This document shows, one piece after another, positions 52,585 to 62,680 of a stretch of 64,000 nt of DNA (within the stretch, counting starts at the first letter, position 1; every line of letters begins with the position of its first letter). The translations under genes and the position numbers were made by a program. Below the pieces are notes generated by a model that was not told where the DNA came from, made no database searches, and was given only the letters and a program-made list of their open reading frames with translations. Source of the DNA: an uncultured Campylobacterales bacterium (GTDB taxonomy: Bacteria > Campylobacterota > Campylobacteria > Campylobacterales > Arcobacteraceae); assembly GCA_947503785.1 (NCBI GenBank), contig CANNFB010000002.1, positions 248,001-312,000 on the forward strand, in the 5' to 3' direction.

Positions 52585-53799
52585 GTGTTTGATGAAATAG
52601 AGTTTGAAAGAATGAAGCGACTTCCAAACTACGTGTTTGCAGAAGTTAATAATATAAAAATGGAAGCAAGACGTGCGGGTGAAGATATTATAGATTTTTC
52701 TATGGGAAATCCTGATGGTCCTGCACCACAACATGTAATTGATAAATTAAAAGAAACTGCTGATAAAGCAAAAAATCATGGTTACTCTGCAAGTGCTGGT
52801 ATTTATAAACTAAGACTTGCAATTTGTAATTGGTATAAAAGAAAATATGGTGTTGATTACTTAGATCCAGATAAGCATGCATGTGCAACTATGGGTTCTA
52901 AAGAAGGTTATGTTCATCTAGTTCAAGCAATAGTAAATGTAGGTGATGTAGCAGTTGTTCCTGATCCTACATATCCAATTCACTCTTATGCATTTATGTT
53001 AAGTGGAGCAGCAATTCATAAGTTTGAACTTTCATTTGGAAGTGATTTTAGAGTTGATGAAGATTTATTTTTTGAAAGATTACAAAAAACTTTAAATGAG
53101 TCAATTCCTAAAGTAAAATATGTTTTAGTTAACTTTCCACATAACCCAACTTGTGCAACAGTAACACCAGAGTTTTACCAAAGATTAGTTGATATGGCAA
53201 AAAGAGAAAGATTCTATGTGATTTCTGATATTGCTTATGCTGACATAACTTTTGATGGATATAAAACTCCTTCAATTTTTGGAGCAGAGGGCGCACTAGA
53301 TGTTGCAGTTGAATCATTTACTTTATCTAAATCTTATAATATGGCTGGATGGAGAGTTGGATTCATCGTAGGAAATGAAAAACTTGTTGGTGCTTTAAAG
53401 AGAATCAAATCATGGCTTGATTATGGAATGTTTACGCCAATTCAAGTAGCAGCTACTGTAGCGTTAGATGGTCCACAAGAATGTGTTGCAGAGCATACTG
53501 AAAAATATAGATTCAGACGTGATGTAATGATTGATGCATTTAAAGATGCAGGTTGGGATATGGATGTACCAAATGCTTCAATGTTTATTTGGGCAAAAAT
53601 TCCAAAATGTGCAGAGCATTTAGGAAGTATGGAATTCTCAAAACAATTAATTACTCATGCAAAAGTGGCAGTAAGTCCTGGGATTGGATTTGGTCATTAT
53701 GGTGATAATTATGTAAGAATTGCACTAATTGAAAATGAAAAAAGAATTAGACAAGCAGCGAAAAATATAAAGAAATATTTAAAATCATTAGAAAAATAA
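52585..53799 (+). CDS. Class I/II PLP aminotransferase (alanine/aspartate type, AlaC-like)
   Basis: IIDFSMGNPDGPAPQHVIDKL, FPHNPTCATVTPEFY, SFTLSKSYNMAGWRVGFIVGN; GTG start; upstream of hom. Confidence 0.88.
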   Translation: MFDEIEFERMKRLPNYVFAEVNNIKMEARRAGEDIIDFSMGNPDGPAPQHVIDKLKETADKAKNHGYSASAGIYKLRLAICNWYKRKYGVDYLDPDKHACATMGSKEGYVHLVQAIVNVGDVAVVPDPTYPIHSYAFMLSGAAIHKFELSFGSDFRVDEDLFFERLQKTLNESIPKVKYVLVNFPHNPTCATVTPEFYQRLVDMAKRERFYVISDIAYADITFDGYKTPSIFGAEGALDVAVESFTLSKSYNMAGWRVGFIVGNEKLVGALKRIKSWLDYGMFTPIQVAATVALDGPQECVAEHTEKYRFRRDVMIDAFKDAGWDMDVPNASMFIWAKIPKCAEHLGSMEFSKQLITHAKVAVSPGIGFGHYGDNYVRIALIENEKRIRQAAKNIKKYLKSLEK

Positions 53800-53813
53800 T
53801 AATAGGAAAACAA

Positions 53814-55076
53814 ATGCTAAAAGTAGGAATTATTGGAGTTGGAACTGTTGGAGCTAGTGTTGCAAATATTTTAAGAGATAATAAAAATATTATTACTGCA
53901 CGTGCTGGTATTGAAATTGAACCAGTTCTAGGAGTAGTTTCTAACTTAAGTAAAGAAAGAGATGTATCTATTAAATTAACAGATAATATTGATGAAGTTT
54001 TAAATGACGATTCAATTGATATTGTTGTTGAACTTATGGGTGGAATTGAAAAACCTTATGAGATTGTAAAAAAAGCCCTAGCAAAAGGTAAGGCAGTTGT
54101 AACTGCAAATAAAGCCTTACTTGCATATCACAGATATGAATTACAAGACTTAGCAGGAGATACACCTTTTGAATATGAAGCGGCGGTTGCTGGTGGTATT
54201 CCAATTATTAATGCTTTAAGAGAAGGTTTAACTGCAAATAATATTTTGTCAATCAAAGGTATCATGAATGGTACTTGTAACTATATGCTTACAAAGATGA
54301 TTGATGAAGGTATTGATTATGATACTATTTTACAAGAATCACAAGAATTAGGATATGCAGAAGCTGATCCAACATTTGATGTTGGTGGTTTTGATGCCGC
54401 TCATAAATTACTAATTTTAGGATCAATTGCTTATGGTATTGATGCAAAACCTGAAGATATTTTAATTGAAGGTATTCAAGATATTTCTCCTGAAGATATT
54501 GATTTTGCAAATGAGTTTGATTATTCAATTAAACTTCTTACAATTGCTAAAAAAATAGGTAATGAGATTGAATTAAGAGTTCATCCTGTTTTACTTCCAA
54601 ATAGTGAAATGATTGCAAAAGTAGATGGTGTTATGAACGGTGTTTCTGTTATTGGAGATAAAGTTGGTGAAACAATGTATTATGGACCAGGAGCAGGTGG
54701 AGATGCTACAGCCTCTGCTGTTGTTGCAAATATAGTTGATATTGCTAGACGTGGGAAAGGTTCTCCTATGTTAGGTTTTGAAACTTCTTATGGTGAAGAT
54801 TTAAAACTAATGAGCAAAGATGATATAAAAACAAAATATTACCTAAGACTTAGAGTTGAAGATAAAGCTGGAGTATTAGCAAAAATTGCAACTATCTTAA
54901 GTGAATATGATATTTCAATAGAAAAAATGATTCAAAAACCACTTAATAAAACTTGTGCTCATTTATTACTTTCAACTCATACTTGTATTGAAAGTGATAT
55001 AAGCAAAGCATTAGCAAAGATTGAAGCGACAAGTTTTGTTACTTCAAAACCTGCAATGATAAGAATAGAAGATTAA
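53814..55076 (+). CDS. hom: Homoserine dehydrogenase
   Basis: GVGTVGASVANIL, GTCNYMLTKM, ELGYAEADPTFDVGGFDAAHK, C-terminal ACT domain. Confidence 0.95.
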   Translation: MLKVGIIGVGTVGASVANILRDNKNIITARAGIEIEPVLGVVSNLSKERDVSIKLTDNIDEVLNDDSIDIVVELMGGIEKPYEIVKKALAKGKAVVTANKALLAYHRYELQDLAGDTPFEYEAAVAGGIPIINALREGLTANNILSIKGIMNGTCNYMLTKMIDEGIDYDTILQESQELGYAEADPTFDVGGFDAAHKLLILGSIAYGIDAKPEDILIEGIQDISPEDIDFANEFDYSIKLLTIAKKIGNEIELRVHPVLLPNSEMIAKVDGVMNGVSVIGDKVGETMYYGPGAGGDATASAVVANIVDIARRGKGSPMLGFETSYGEDLKLMSKDDIKTKYYLRLRVEDKAGVLAKIATILSEYDISIEKMIQKPLNKTCAHLLLSTHTCIESDISKALAKIEATSFVTSKPAMIRIED

Positions 55077-55182
55077 ATTCTTCTTTTCTTATCTTTAAAC
55101 AAATTAACAACATAAACATCTAATTCTTCTTTTTTACACTATAATCAATTTTAAACAAACTAATATAAATACGGATACAATT

Positions 55183-56538
55183 TTGAGAAAATCAGCACAT
55201 TTAACAACACAAGATATACCAACTTTAATAAAACAACTTGCAATTCCAGCAAGTACAGGAATGTTCTTTAATACAATGTACAACGTAGTTGATACATTTT
55301 ATGCAGGACTTATATCAACACAGGCAATTGCAGCCTTATCACTTTCTTTTATGATATTTTTCCTAATCGTTGGATTAGGATATGGTTTTTCTTCTGCAAT
55401 TATTGCATTACTTGGAAATTCATTTGGGAAAGGAAAACATAAATTAGCTTCTATTTATGCTTACAAAGGTCTTGTATTTGTTCCATTAATTGGAATAATA
55501 CTAAGCATTGTAGGTTATTTTGCAGCTCCTTATTTATTTATTCTGTTAGGTGCAAGTGGAGAGTATTTAGAAATTTCAATTGAATATATAAATCCTATTT
55601 TATTTGGTGCAATCTTCTTTATGCTAAACTTTTCACTAAATGCTATTTTGGTTTCTCGGGGTGACACAAAAACTTATAGAAACACACTTATCTTTGGATT
55701 TTTTGCAAATATGATACTTAATCCTATTTTTATTTACGGATTTTTATTTATTCCAGCGATGGGAATAAAAGGTATTGCAATAGCTACAGTTCTAATTCAA
55801 ATAATAAATATGATATATATGTTTAGAAAAGTTTTAGATACAAAAATAATCAACTTTGATAACTTAAACTATTTTCTTCCAGACTTAAGAGTTTATAAAC
55901 AGTTTGTAAACCAAGGTTTACCTGCGAGTTTAAATATGCTTACAATGGCAATTGGTTCATTGATTCTTACATACTTTGTAGCTCACTATGGTGTAGAAGC
56001 CGTTGCTGGTTATGGAATTGGATTTAGAGTTGAGCAACTTATGCTTTTACCTGCACTTGGTCTTAGTACTGCTGTATTAACACTTGTTTCAAATAACTAT
56101 GGCGCAAAAAAATATGATAGAGTAATAGAAACTTTAAGAACTGCTATTAAATATGGTTTTATAATTGCAACTGTAGGAATAATTGTACTTTCAATTTTAG
56201 GTAAATTTATTATTTCACAATTTGATCCAAATGAAACAGTAATCTCATTTGGTCTAGATTATCTACTTGTAGAAGTTTGGATTTTCTATGCATATGTGAT
56301 TTTATTTGTATGTGTTTCAACACTTCAAGGAATAAAAAGACCAAAAATGATTTTATTTATAGGTATTTATAGACAAATTGTTGCAAAATTAATTGTTGCA
56401 TATATCATTGTTAAATACTTTGAACTTGATTATATTTATTTATGGTTTGGGATTTTATTTATGATTTATAGTGCAGCTATATTTGCATATTTTTATACAA
56501 ATAAACTTTTAAAAGAAAATTGTAATAAAACTATTTAA
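55183..56538 (+). CDS. MATE family efflux transporter
   Basis: MFFNTMYNVVDTFYAGLISTQAIAALSLSF; multi-TM; RGDTKTYRNTLIFG. Confidence 0.88.
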   Translation: MRKSAHLTTQDIPTLIKQLAIPASTGMFFNTMYNVVDTFYAGLISTQAIAALSLSFMIFFLIVGLGYGFSSAIIALLGNSFGKGKHKLASIYAYKGLVFVPLIGIILSIVGYFAAPYLFILLGASGEYLEISIEYINPILFGAIFFMLNFSLNAILVSRGDTKTYRNTLIFGFFANMILNPIFIYGFLFIPAMGIKGIAIATVLIQIINMIYMFRKVLDTKIINFDNLNYFLPDLRVYKQFVNQGLPASLNMLTMAIGSLILTYFVAHYGVEAVAGYGIGFRVEQLMLLPALGLSTAVLTLVSNNYGAKKYDRVIETLRTAIKYGFIIATVGIIVLSILGKFIISQFDPNETVISFGLDYLLVEVWIFYAYVILFVCVSTLQGIKRPKMILFIGIYRQIVAKLIVAYIIVKYFELDYIYLWFGILFMIYSAAIFAYFYTNKLLKENCNKTI

Positions 56539-57230
56539 ATGTTATAAATTGCCTTTGAAAGGACTAACTCTTTTAAAGGCTCGTGCAAAATCTCTTTTGC
56601 TTCATTAAAATCTATCTCATTTTCTTTACATAAAAGCTCTAGGGTTTTTGAAATGCTCTGTTTTTTATTTGCATCTTTAACTAGTGTATAGATAAATTGG
56701 TTAATTTCTCTAAATAATACATCATCACTTTTATAGTCATAATATATTACTAAAAAGTTTTCTCTTTTTGTTTCATGATTTTTATTTATAATATCAAAGT
56801 TACATTTTTTGATTCTACTCCAAGGGGCTAAAAAATATGAGTTATCCCAAGAAAACTTAGGCTTTTTGATTTTTTTATACTCTTTCATATATATTTCAAC
56901 TTCAATCCAATCAAAATATAAAAGCTCATATAAATACTTTCTATTATGAAAAAGTTTTTGTTTTTTTACAAATTTTCTATAATCATTTGCAATTTGCCAT
57001 ATAAAAGGTGTACTTGGTGGATTCTTTAAAAACTCATAAATACTTTTCTCTAATTCATCTTCGCTAACATATTTAGAAAACTCTATAAAAGTAGATTTTA
57101 CTATCTCTTCATATCTATTAAAAACAAGTTTTTGATAAACATTATATGCAGAACTATTTGGATTATTTTTTTGATCACTTATAATATCAAAGAATCTATT
57201 TTGAACATCTCTTTCAATACTATTTGCCAT
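56535..57230 (-). CDS. DUF2063-like partner protein of MNIO RiPP enzyme (BufC-like)
   Basis: QNRFFDIISDQKNNPNSSAYNVYQKLVFNRYEEIVKSTFIEFSKYVSEDELE; ATG 57230 overlaps the 3' end of the DUF692 gene by 11 nt. Confidence 0.7.
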   Translation of the reverse strand: MANSIERDVQNRFFDIISDQKNNPNSSAYNVYQKLVFNRYEEIVKSTFIEFSKYVSEDELEKSIYEFLKNPPSTPFIWQIANDYRKFVKKQKLFHNRKYLYELLYFDWIEVEIYMKEYKKIKKPKFSWDNSYFLAPWSRIKKCNFDIINKNHETKRENFLVIYYDYKSDDVLFREINQFIYTLVKDANKKQSISKTLELLCKENEIDFNEAKEILHEPLKELVLSKAIYNI

Positions 57231-58044
57231 TACGAACTGCCTTACAAATACGTTCCATCTTTTTATACTCAATTGCAAGTTCTTTTAATGGAGGTACATT
57301 ATTATCACGTTCAATCATAACAGGGGCATCTATTTGTTTTAAAGTGTATTCTAAAAGTTTCCAAACACCTGAGCATATTGGCATTCCATGTGAATCAATT
57401 TTTAAGCCAGCCTCTTCATCAAAATAATGTCCTGCCATATGCATATAAGCTACTTTACTTTTATCAATTTCATCAATAAATTTTCTACCCTTAAAGGAAT
57501 GATTTACAGAGTTTACAAATACATTATTTACATCTAAAAGCATTTGTGCACCTGATTTTTCCATTACTTCATTTATAAAGTCAACTTCTCTCATTTCTGA
57601 ATAAGGAACTAAATAATATGTAGCATTTTCAAGTATTAAATTTCTTTGAATTATATCCTCAACCTCTTTTATTCTATCACTTATTATATTCACCATTTTT
57701 TTAGTCATGGGAACAGGTAATAATTCATAAGATTGCTTATTATCTAGAGAAGAGAAAGAAAGGTGCTCAGAATAAAATTCGATATTGTATCTATCGAGGA
57801 AGGTTTTGATCTGTTTGACAAACTTTTTATTAAGTTTGTCAGCAGATCCAATTGATAAAGATAAACCATGTGCAATTGTAGGTCTTGAAAACACTGCTTC
57901 TTCAAATGCTTTTTCATACATTCGAGGCATATGCATCCAGTTTTCAGGAGTTACCTCCCACCAATCTGGTTGAAATTTACTTGATTTTATATCAAGTAAA
58001 AAATCGCTTCTTAGTCCTAATCCACATCCGTTTAAATTTATCAT
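57220..58044 (-). CDS. DUF692 / MNIO multinuclear iron oxidase, RiPP modifying enzyme (BufB-like)
   Basis: GCGLGLRSDFLLDI, WWEVTPENWM, HGLSLSIGSADKLN, EFYSEHLSFSS, LENATYYLVPYSEMREVDFINEVMEKSGAQMLLDVNNVFVNSVNH, HMAGHYFD. Confidence 0.88.
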   Translation of the reverse strand: MINLNGCGLGLRSDFLLDIKSSKFQPDWWEVTPENWMHMPRMYEKAFEEAVFSRPTIAHGLSLSIGSADKLNKKFVKQIKTFLDRYNIEFYSEHLSFSSLDNKQSYELLPVPMTKKMVNIISDRIKEVEDIIQRNLILENATYYLVPYSEMREVDFINEVMEKSGAQMLLDVNNVFVNSVNHSFKGRKFIDEIDKSKVAYMHMAGHYFDEEAGLKIDSHGMPICSGVWKLLEYTLKQIDAPVMIERDNNVPPLKELAIEYKKMERICKAVRNGK

Positions 58045-58072
58045 TTTTTATATTTTTTAAAATAGCTTTTGA

Positions 58073-58378
58073 CTATTTACTACCACATTTACCAGCGCCA
58101 CAAGAACCTTTTTTCATTTCTTTTTTCGCTTCTTTTTTCATGTCGCCACCACATTTACCAGCACCACATGAACCTTTTTTCATATCTTTCTTCGCTTCTT
58201 TTTTCATGTCGCCACCACATTTACCAGCACCACATGAACCTTTTTTGTCCATTTTTTCAACTTTCTTCATGTCTCCACCACATTTACCAGCTCCACAAGA
58301 TCCACTTCCTGCAAATGCAGTTGTAGTTGTTAAAGCAGCTCCTAACATAATTCCAGCTAATTTCATTTTAGTATTCAT
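58073..58378 (-). CDS. Cys-rich repeat precursor peptide with signal peptide (bufferin-like RiPP precursor)
   Basis: MNTKMKLAGIMLGAALTTTTAFAGSGSCGAGKCGGDMKK...; four GSCGAGKCG units; ATG at 58378 with AAAGGAA RBS. Confidence 0.8.
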   Translation of the reverse strand: MNTKMKLAGIMLGAALTTTTAFAGSGSCGAGKCGGDMKKVEKMDKKGSCGAGKCGGDMKKEAKKDMKKGSCGAGKCGGDMKKEAKKEMKKGSCGAGKCGSK

Positions 58379-58534
58379 TTTATTTCCTTTAGTTTTAATT
58401 GATATTAATTTTATCATTAAATTTATTTACTTTCAAATAAAGAAAGCGTCGTTTCTTTTCTTTACTTCATTTTTATCAAATGTTCAGTCGTATTTTATAT
58501 ATTTATTGTGTAGTAAGTGTGTAGGTTATAAACA

Positions 58535-61500
58535 CTAATGACTTAAATCACAATCTTCCATCTTCCCATCTTTTCTTAGTGCTAATATATAAAAGATTGA
58601 AGGTATTACAATAAGTGTTAAGAATGCCGAAGATATCATACCTCCAATCATTGGAGCAGCAATTCTTTGCATTACTTCACTCCCTACTCCATCTATATAC
58701 ATAATAGGAATAAGTCCTCCCAAAATTGCAAATAAAGTCATAAGTTTAGGACGTAATCTTAATACTGCACCTTTATAAATAGCATGAAAGATATGTGTTT
58801 TCTCTATGTCAATACATTTTTCTTTTAACTCATGCATTGCTTCATGTAAATATACAATCATAACTATGGAAGTTTCAGCTGCAACTCCTAAGAGTGCTAA
58901 GAACCCGACAATAACAGCAATTGAGATATTAAAATCTAAGAAGTCTAAATAAAATATTCCTCCAGTTAATGCAAATGGTAATGTAAAGAAAATAATCATT
59001 GTATATGTAATATTTCTTAGTGCAAAATATATAAGAATAAATATAATTACAAAGGTAAAAGGAATAATATATGTTAATCTTGCCATTGCAGATTCTAGAT
59101 ACTCACTTTGTCCTGCCCATTCATAATAGAACCCCGTAGGAATCTTTACATCTTCTAATAATGCTTTTGCTTCATCTTTATATTGTTTTGCAGAAATTCC
59201 TGTTTTTGGTGTAATATATATAAAGTTTACATTTAATGCTTTTTCTGACTTAATAATAGAAGGGCCTTCTTCATATTTAAGTTCTGCAAACATTTCAAGA
59301 GGTTGGAATCCAAGTTTTGTTTTAACTTGTAAGTTACGTAAACTTGTAATATCTTCTCTTTGAGTTGTTTCAAATCTTAAACTCATAGGATAACGCTCTA
59401 ATCCATCTAAAAATGTTGATACTTTTGCACCTGCGACTCCAAGAGATACAGTTGATAAAACATCATTTTTATTAATTCCATATCTTGATATCATTTCTTC
59501 ATCTATATTGATATTTAAATAATATCCTGAATTAATCTTATCAGTTGAAACAGAAAGTGTTTTATCAAACTTTTTTAATTTTTGTTCAATTAAACCTGCT
59601 GTAGCTTCAAGTTTTTGGTGATTGTTTCCATATAATTTTATTCCTAAAGGTGTTCTAATACCAGTAAGAAGCATATCTATTCTTCCTCTAATTGGATATG
59701 TCCAAGAATTAATAAGACCTGCTACTTGCAGTTTCTCATCCATTTCTTCCATTAGTTTTTTATATGTCATTCCCTCTCGCCATTGATCTTCAGGTTTAAA
59801 AGTAATAATTGTTTCAATCATTGCTAAGGGTGCTGGATCAGTTGCGGTATCTGCACGCCCTGCTTTTCCAAATACAGTTTCAACTTCAGGAAAGGATTTT
59901 ATAATTTTATCAGTTTTAAATGTTAGCTCTTTAGCTAAATCAATACCTAATCCATAAGGAGTTACAGGCATATACATAAATACTGTTTCATTCATCATTG
60001 GCATAAATTCCCAGTTTTGTTTTTTATAAACTGGATATGATAATACAATAGTTGCTATAAATGCTACAACAACTAAGTATCTAAATTTTAATGATAATTT
60101 TAAAAGGGGAGAATAAAGAAAGATAAAAAATCTATTTAACCAGTTTTTATTTTCATTCATTATTTTTCCTCTTATAAAGAAGACCATTAAAATTGGTACA
60201 ACAGTTATAGAAAGAATTGCTCCAGATATCATTGCAAAGGATTTAGTAAAAGCTAAAGGAGTGAATAGTCTTCCTTCTTGACCAGTTAAAGCAAAGATTG
60301 GTAGAAAAGAAACTACAACTAAAATAAGAGCAAAAAAGATAGGACGCCCTACTTGTTTTGCTGATTTAATTATAATTGATATTCTCTCTTCATTTGAGAT
60401 ATTCTCTTTTCCTTGAAGATATTTATGAGCATTTTCAACCATTACAATTGTGGCATCTACCATAGCACCAATTGCAATTGCAATTCCACCTAAACTCATA
60501 ATATTTGAACCCATACCAAAAGCTTTCATAAGTAAAAATGTAATTAATACTGTAAGTGGTAAAGTAATGATAATAATAAGAGCTGATCTAAAATGGAATA
60601 AAAAAAGTCCAGTTATAATCATAACAATAATTGATTCTTCAAGTAATGTATTTGTTAAAGTATCAATTGCTTTATCAATAAGTGAGCTTCTATCATAAGT
60701 TTCAACTACTTCAACACCATCCACTCTTAAAGTTTTTATCTTTTCTTTTACAGCTTTTATAACAGCGTATGGATTTTCCCCATATCTAACTACTACAATA
60801 CCACCAACAGTATTACCTTCACCATTTAAATCAGCCATACCACGTCTATTTGAAGAAGTAATGTTTACCTCAGCAATATCTTTAATCTTTAGAGGAATAG
60901 AATCCGTAGTTTTTACAGTAATATTTTCAATATCAACTACACTTTGTAAATAACCTTTGGCTTGAATCATATGTTCAAAACCATTTTCTAAGATTATTCG
61001 TCCACCTTTTTCATCGTTGTTTTTACTTATTGCATTTTTAACATCTTTGATGCTTAAATTATATTGAACTAATTTATCTTGATCTAGTGTAATCTCATAG
61101 TTTTTAATAAAACCACCAATAGATGCAATCTCACTAACACCATCAACACCAAGTAATGCATACTTATAATAATAGTCTTGTAAAGTTCGTAATTCATCTA
61201 AAGATTTTGTATCAGATTTTAAAGCATATTCATAAGCCCAACCAACACCAGTTGCATCTGGACCAATTGCTACATTTACACCTTGAGGGAAAGTACCTTG
61301 TAATTGAGATAATTGTTCTAGGATTCTATTTCTTGAATCATATAAATCAGTACCATCTTTAAAAATTATATATATTAATCCATTTTGAAAAGAACTCATC
61401 GCTCTTACTGTATCAATATTAGGTAAAGACATAAGATTTGAAATCAAAGGGTAAGATACTTGCTCTTCAATAGTTTTAGGACTCTGCCCTGCCCACTTAA

Positions 61501-61651
61501 CTTGCACAATTACTTGAGGAGGAGATAAATCAGGTAAGGCATCTAATGCTGTATTCTTAACAGCCCAAATAGATGCAAAAGTTAAAATGATTACTGAAAA
61601 TAGTATTAAGAACTTATTTCTTATACTATATGATATTATACTTTCAACCAT
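58535..61651 (-). CDS. CusA/CzcA-family heavy-metal RND efflux transporter
   Basis: ALDALPDLSPPQVIVQVKWAGQSPKTIEEQVSYPL; GGIAIAIGAMVDATIVMVENAHK; ~1038 aa. Confidence 0.93.
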   Translation of the reverse strand: MVESIISYSIRNKFLILFSVIILTFASIWAVKNTALDALPDLSPPQVIVQVKWAGQSPKTIEEQVSYPLISNLMSLPNIDTVRAMSSFQNGLIYIIFKDGTDLYDSRNRILEQLSQLQGTFPQGVNVAIGPDATGVGWAYEYALKSDTKSLDELRTLQDYYYKYALLGVDGVSEIASIGGFIKNYEITLDQDKLVQYNLSIKDVKNAISKNNDEKGGRIILENGFEHMIQAKGYLQSVVDIENITVKTTDSIPLKIKDIAEVNITSSNRRGMADLNGEGNTVGGIVVVRYGENPYAVIKAVKEKIKTLRVDGVEVVETYDRSSLIDKAIDTLTNTLLEESIIVMIITGLFLFHFRSALIIIITLPLTVLITFLLMKAFGMGSNIMSLGGIAIAIGAMVDATIVMVENAHKYLQGKENISNEERISIIIKSAKQVGRPIFFALILVVVSFLPIFALTGQEGRLFTPLAFTKSFAMISGAILSITVVPILMVFFIRGKIMNENKNWLNRFFIFLYSPLLKLSLKFRYLVVVAFIATIVLSYPVYKKQNWEFMPMMNETVFMYMPVTPYGLGIDLAKELTFKTDKIIKSFPEVETVFGKAGRADTATDPAPLAMIETIITFKPEDQWREGMTYKKLMEEMDEKLQVAGLINSWTYPIRGRIDMLLTGIRTPLGIKLYGNNHQKLEATAGLIEQKLKKFDKTLSVSTDKINSGYYLNINIDEEMISRYGINKNDVLSTVSLGVAGAKVSTFLDGLERYPMSLRFETTQREDITSLRNLQVKTKLGFQPLEMFAELKYEEGPSIIKSEKALNVNFIYITPKTGISAKQYKDEAKALLEDVKIPTGFYYEWAGQSEYLESAMARLTYIIPFTFVIIFILIYFALRNITYTMIIFFTLPFALTGGIFYLDFLDFNISIAVIVGFLALLGVAAETSIVMIVYLHEAMHELKEKCIDIEKTHIFHAIYKGAVLRLRPKLMTLFAILGGLIPIMYIDGVGSEVMQRIAAPMIGGMISSAFLTLIVIPSIFYILALRKDGKMEDCDLSH

Positions 61652-61660
61652 TACTATTCC

Positions 61661-62680
61661 CTACCAATCATCATCAGAGTCAGAGTCATATAAGGCATTT
61701 GTAACAGCATCTGAATCTAATAAGAATAAAGCATTGTTTATAACTTTGTCACCTGCAGATAAACCATCTAGTATTTCATATTTATTCGTACTAATTCTTT
61801 TAGCTTCTACCTTTACAGGTTCAAACTCTTTTTCTGAGATTGGCTTAAATACAAAATGGTTACTTCCTTTACTCAATACTGCTGTTTTTGGTAAAGTTAA
61901 CATTGTTTTATTAACAGATTTGATTTTAACACTTGCAAACATATTTGGATATATACTTAAGTCTTTATTATCAATTATAAATCTTACATCTACCGTTTTG
62001 TTTTTTTCATTTACCATAGGATAAATAAAATCTACTTTAGATTTTACAGCTTGTGTTAAACCATCTATATAAATATAAGCACTCATGTCTTTTTTAATAA
62101 AATTTAAATCTTTTTGATAAACCTGTGCTATAAACCATAATTTATTTATATCTGCTAATTGTAAAAGAAGTTTTCCTTTTTTAACTGCACTATTCTTATT
62201 AATATTCTTCTTTATCACTAAGGCATTAAGTGGAGATAAAACTTTGATGCCTGATATTGAACTTTTATTTCTTTTTATTTTATTAATCTCTTGTTTGTCT
62301 AGGTCTAATACTTTAAGTTTTTCTAGTGAACTTCTATAAAGATTCTTATTTATACTTCTTGATATTTGTATCTCTTTTTGTATACTTAATATTGTATCAC
62401 TGTATACCGAAAATAAAGGCTCACCTTTTTTTACATACATTAAGTTTTTATCTGCATTTAGATTAGTTACAAAACCATCATACCTTGTAACGATATCTAC
62501 AACATTTGATTCATCAATTTTTGTTTTTCCATAAAAACTTTTAGTAATACCAATTTTTTCTTCTTTTACTAATACTGTTTTTTTATTAAACAGTTGCTCT
62601 ACTTCTATAATTTTTGCATCCATTACGCTAATTGTAAGAAGCGATAAAAAGGAAGCTTTTAAATACTTTATTATATTCAT
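61661..62680 (-). CDS. CusB-like RND periplasmic adaptor
   Basis: VTRYDGFVTNLNADKNLMYVKKGEPLFSVYSDTI; AVKKGKLLLQLADINKLWFIAQVYQKDL; DGLSAGDKVI. Confidence 0.85.
   Translation of the reverse strand: MNIIKYLKASFLSLLTISVMDAKIIEVEQLFNKKTVLVKEEKIGITKSFYGKTKIDESNVVDIVTRYDGFVTNLNADKNLMYVKKGEPLFSVYSDTILSIQKEIQISRSINKNLYRSSLEKLKVLDLDKQEINKIKRNKSSISGIKVLSPLNALVIKKNINKNSAVKKGKLLLQLADINKLWFIAQVYQKDLNFIKKDMSAYIYIDGLTQAVKSKVDFIYPMVNEKNKTVDVRFIIDNKDLSIYPNMFASVKIKSVNKTMLTLPKTAVLSKGSNHFVFKPISEKEFEPVKVEAKRISTNKYEILDGLSAGDKVINNALFLLDSDAVTNALYDSDSDDDW

Noticed and set aside
58060-58078. Small hairpin AAATAG-tcaaaag-CTATTT between precursor and MNIO gene as an attenuator
   Set aside because: Only a 6-bp AU-rich stem, no U-tract on the transcribed strand; insufficient support
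58080-58310. CRISPR-like regular DNA repeats
   Set aside because: Repeats are contiguous, in-frame coding repeats of the precursor peptide with no unique spacers or cas genes
57885-58538. 217-aa plus-strand ORF (MKTLLLQMLFHTFEAYASS...) and 85-aa ORF 58069..58326 with internal repeats
   Set aside because: Antisense to the DUF692 gene and the repeat precursor; the repeats are the mirror of the GSCGAGKCGG coding repeats, and no RBS/domain support exists
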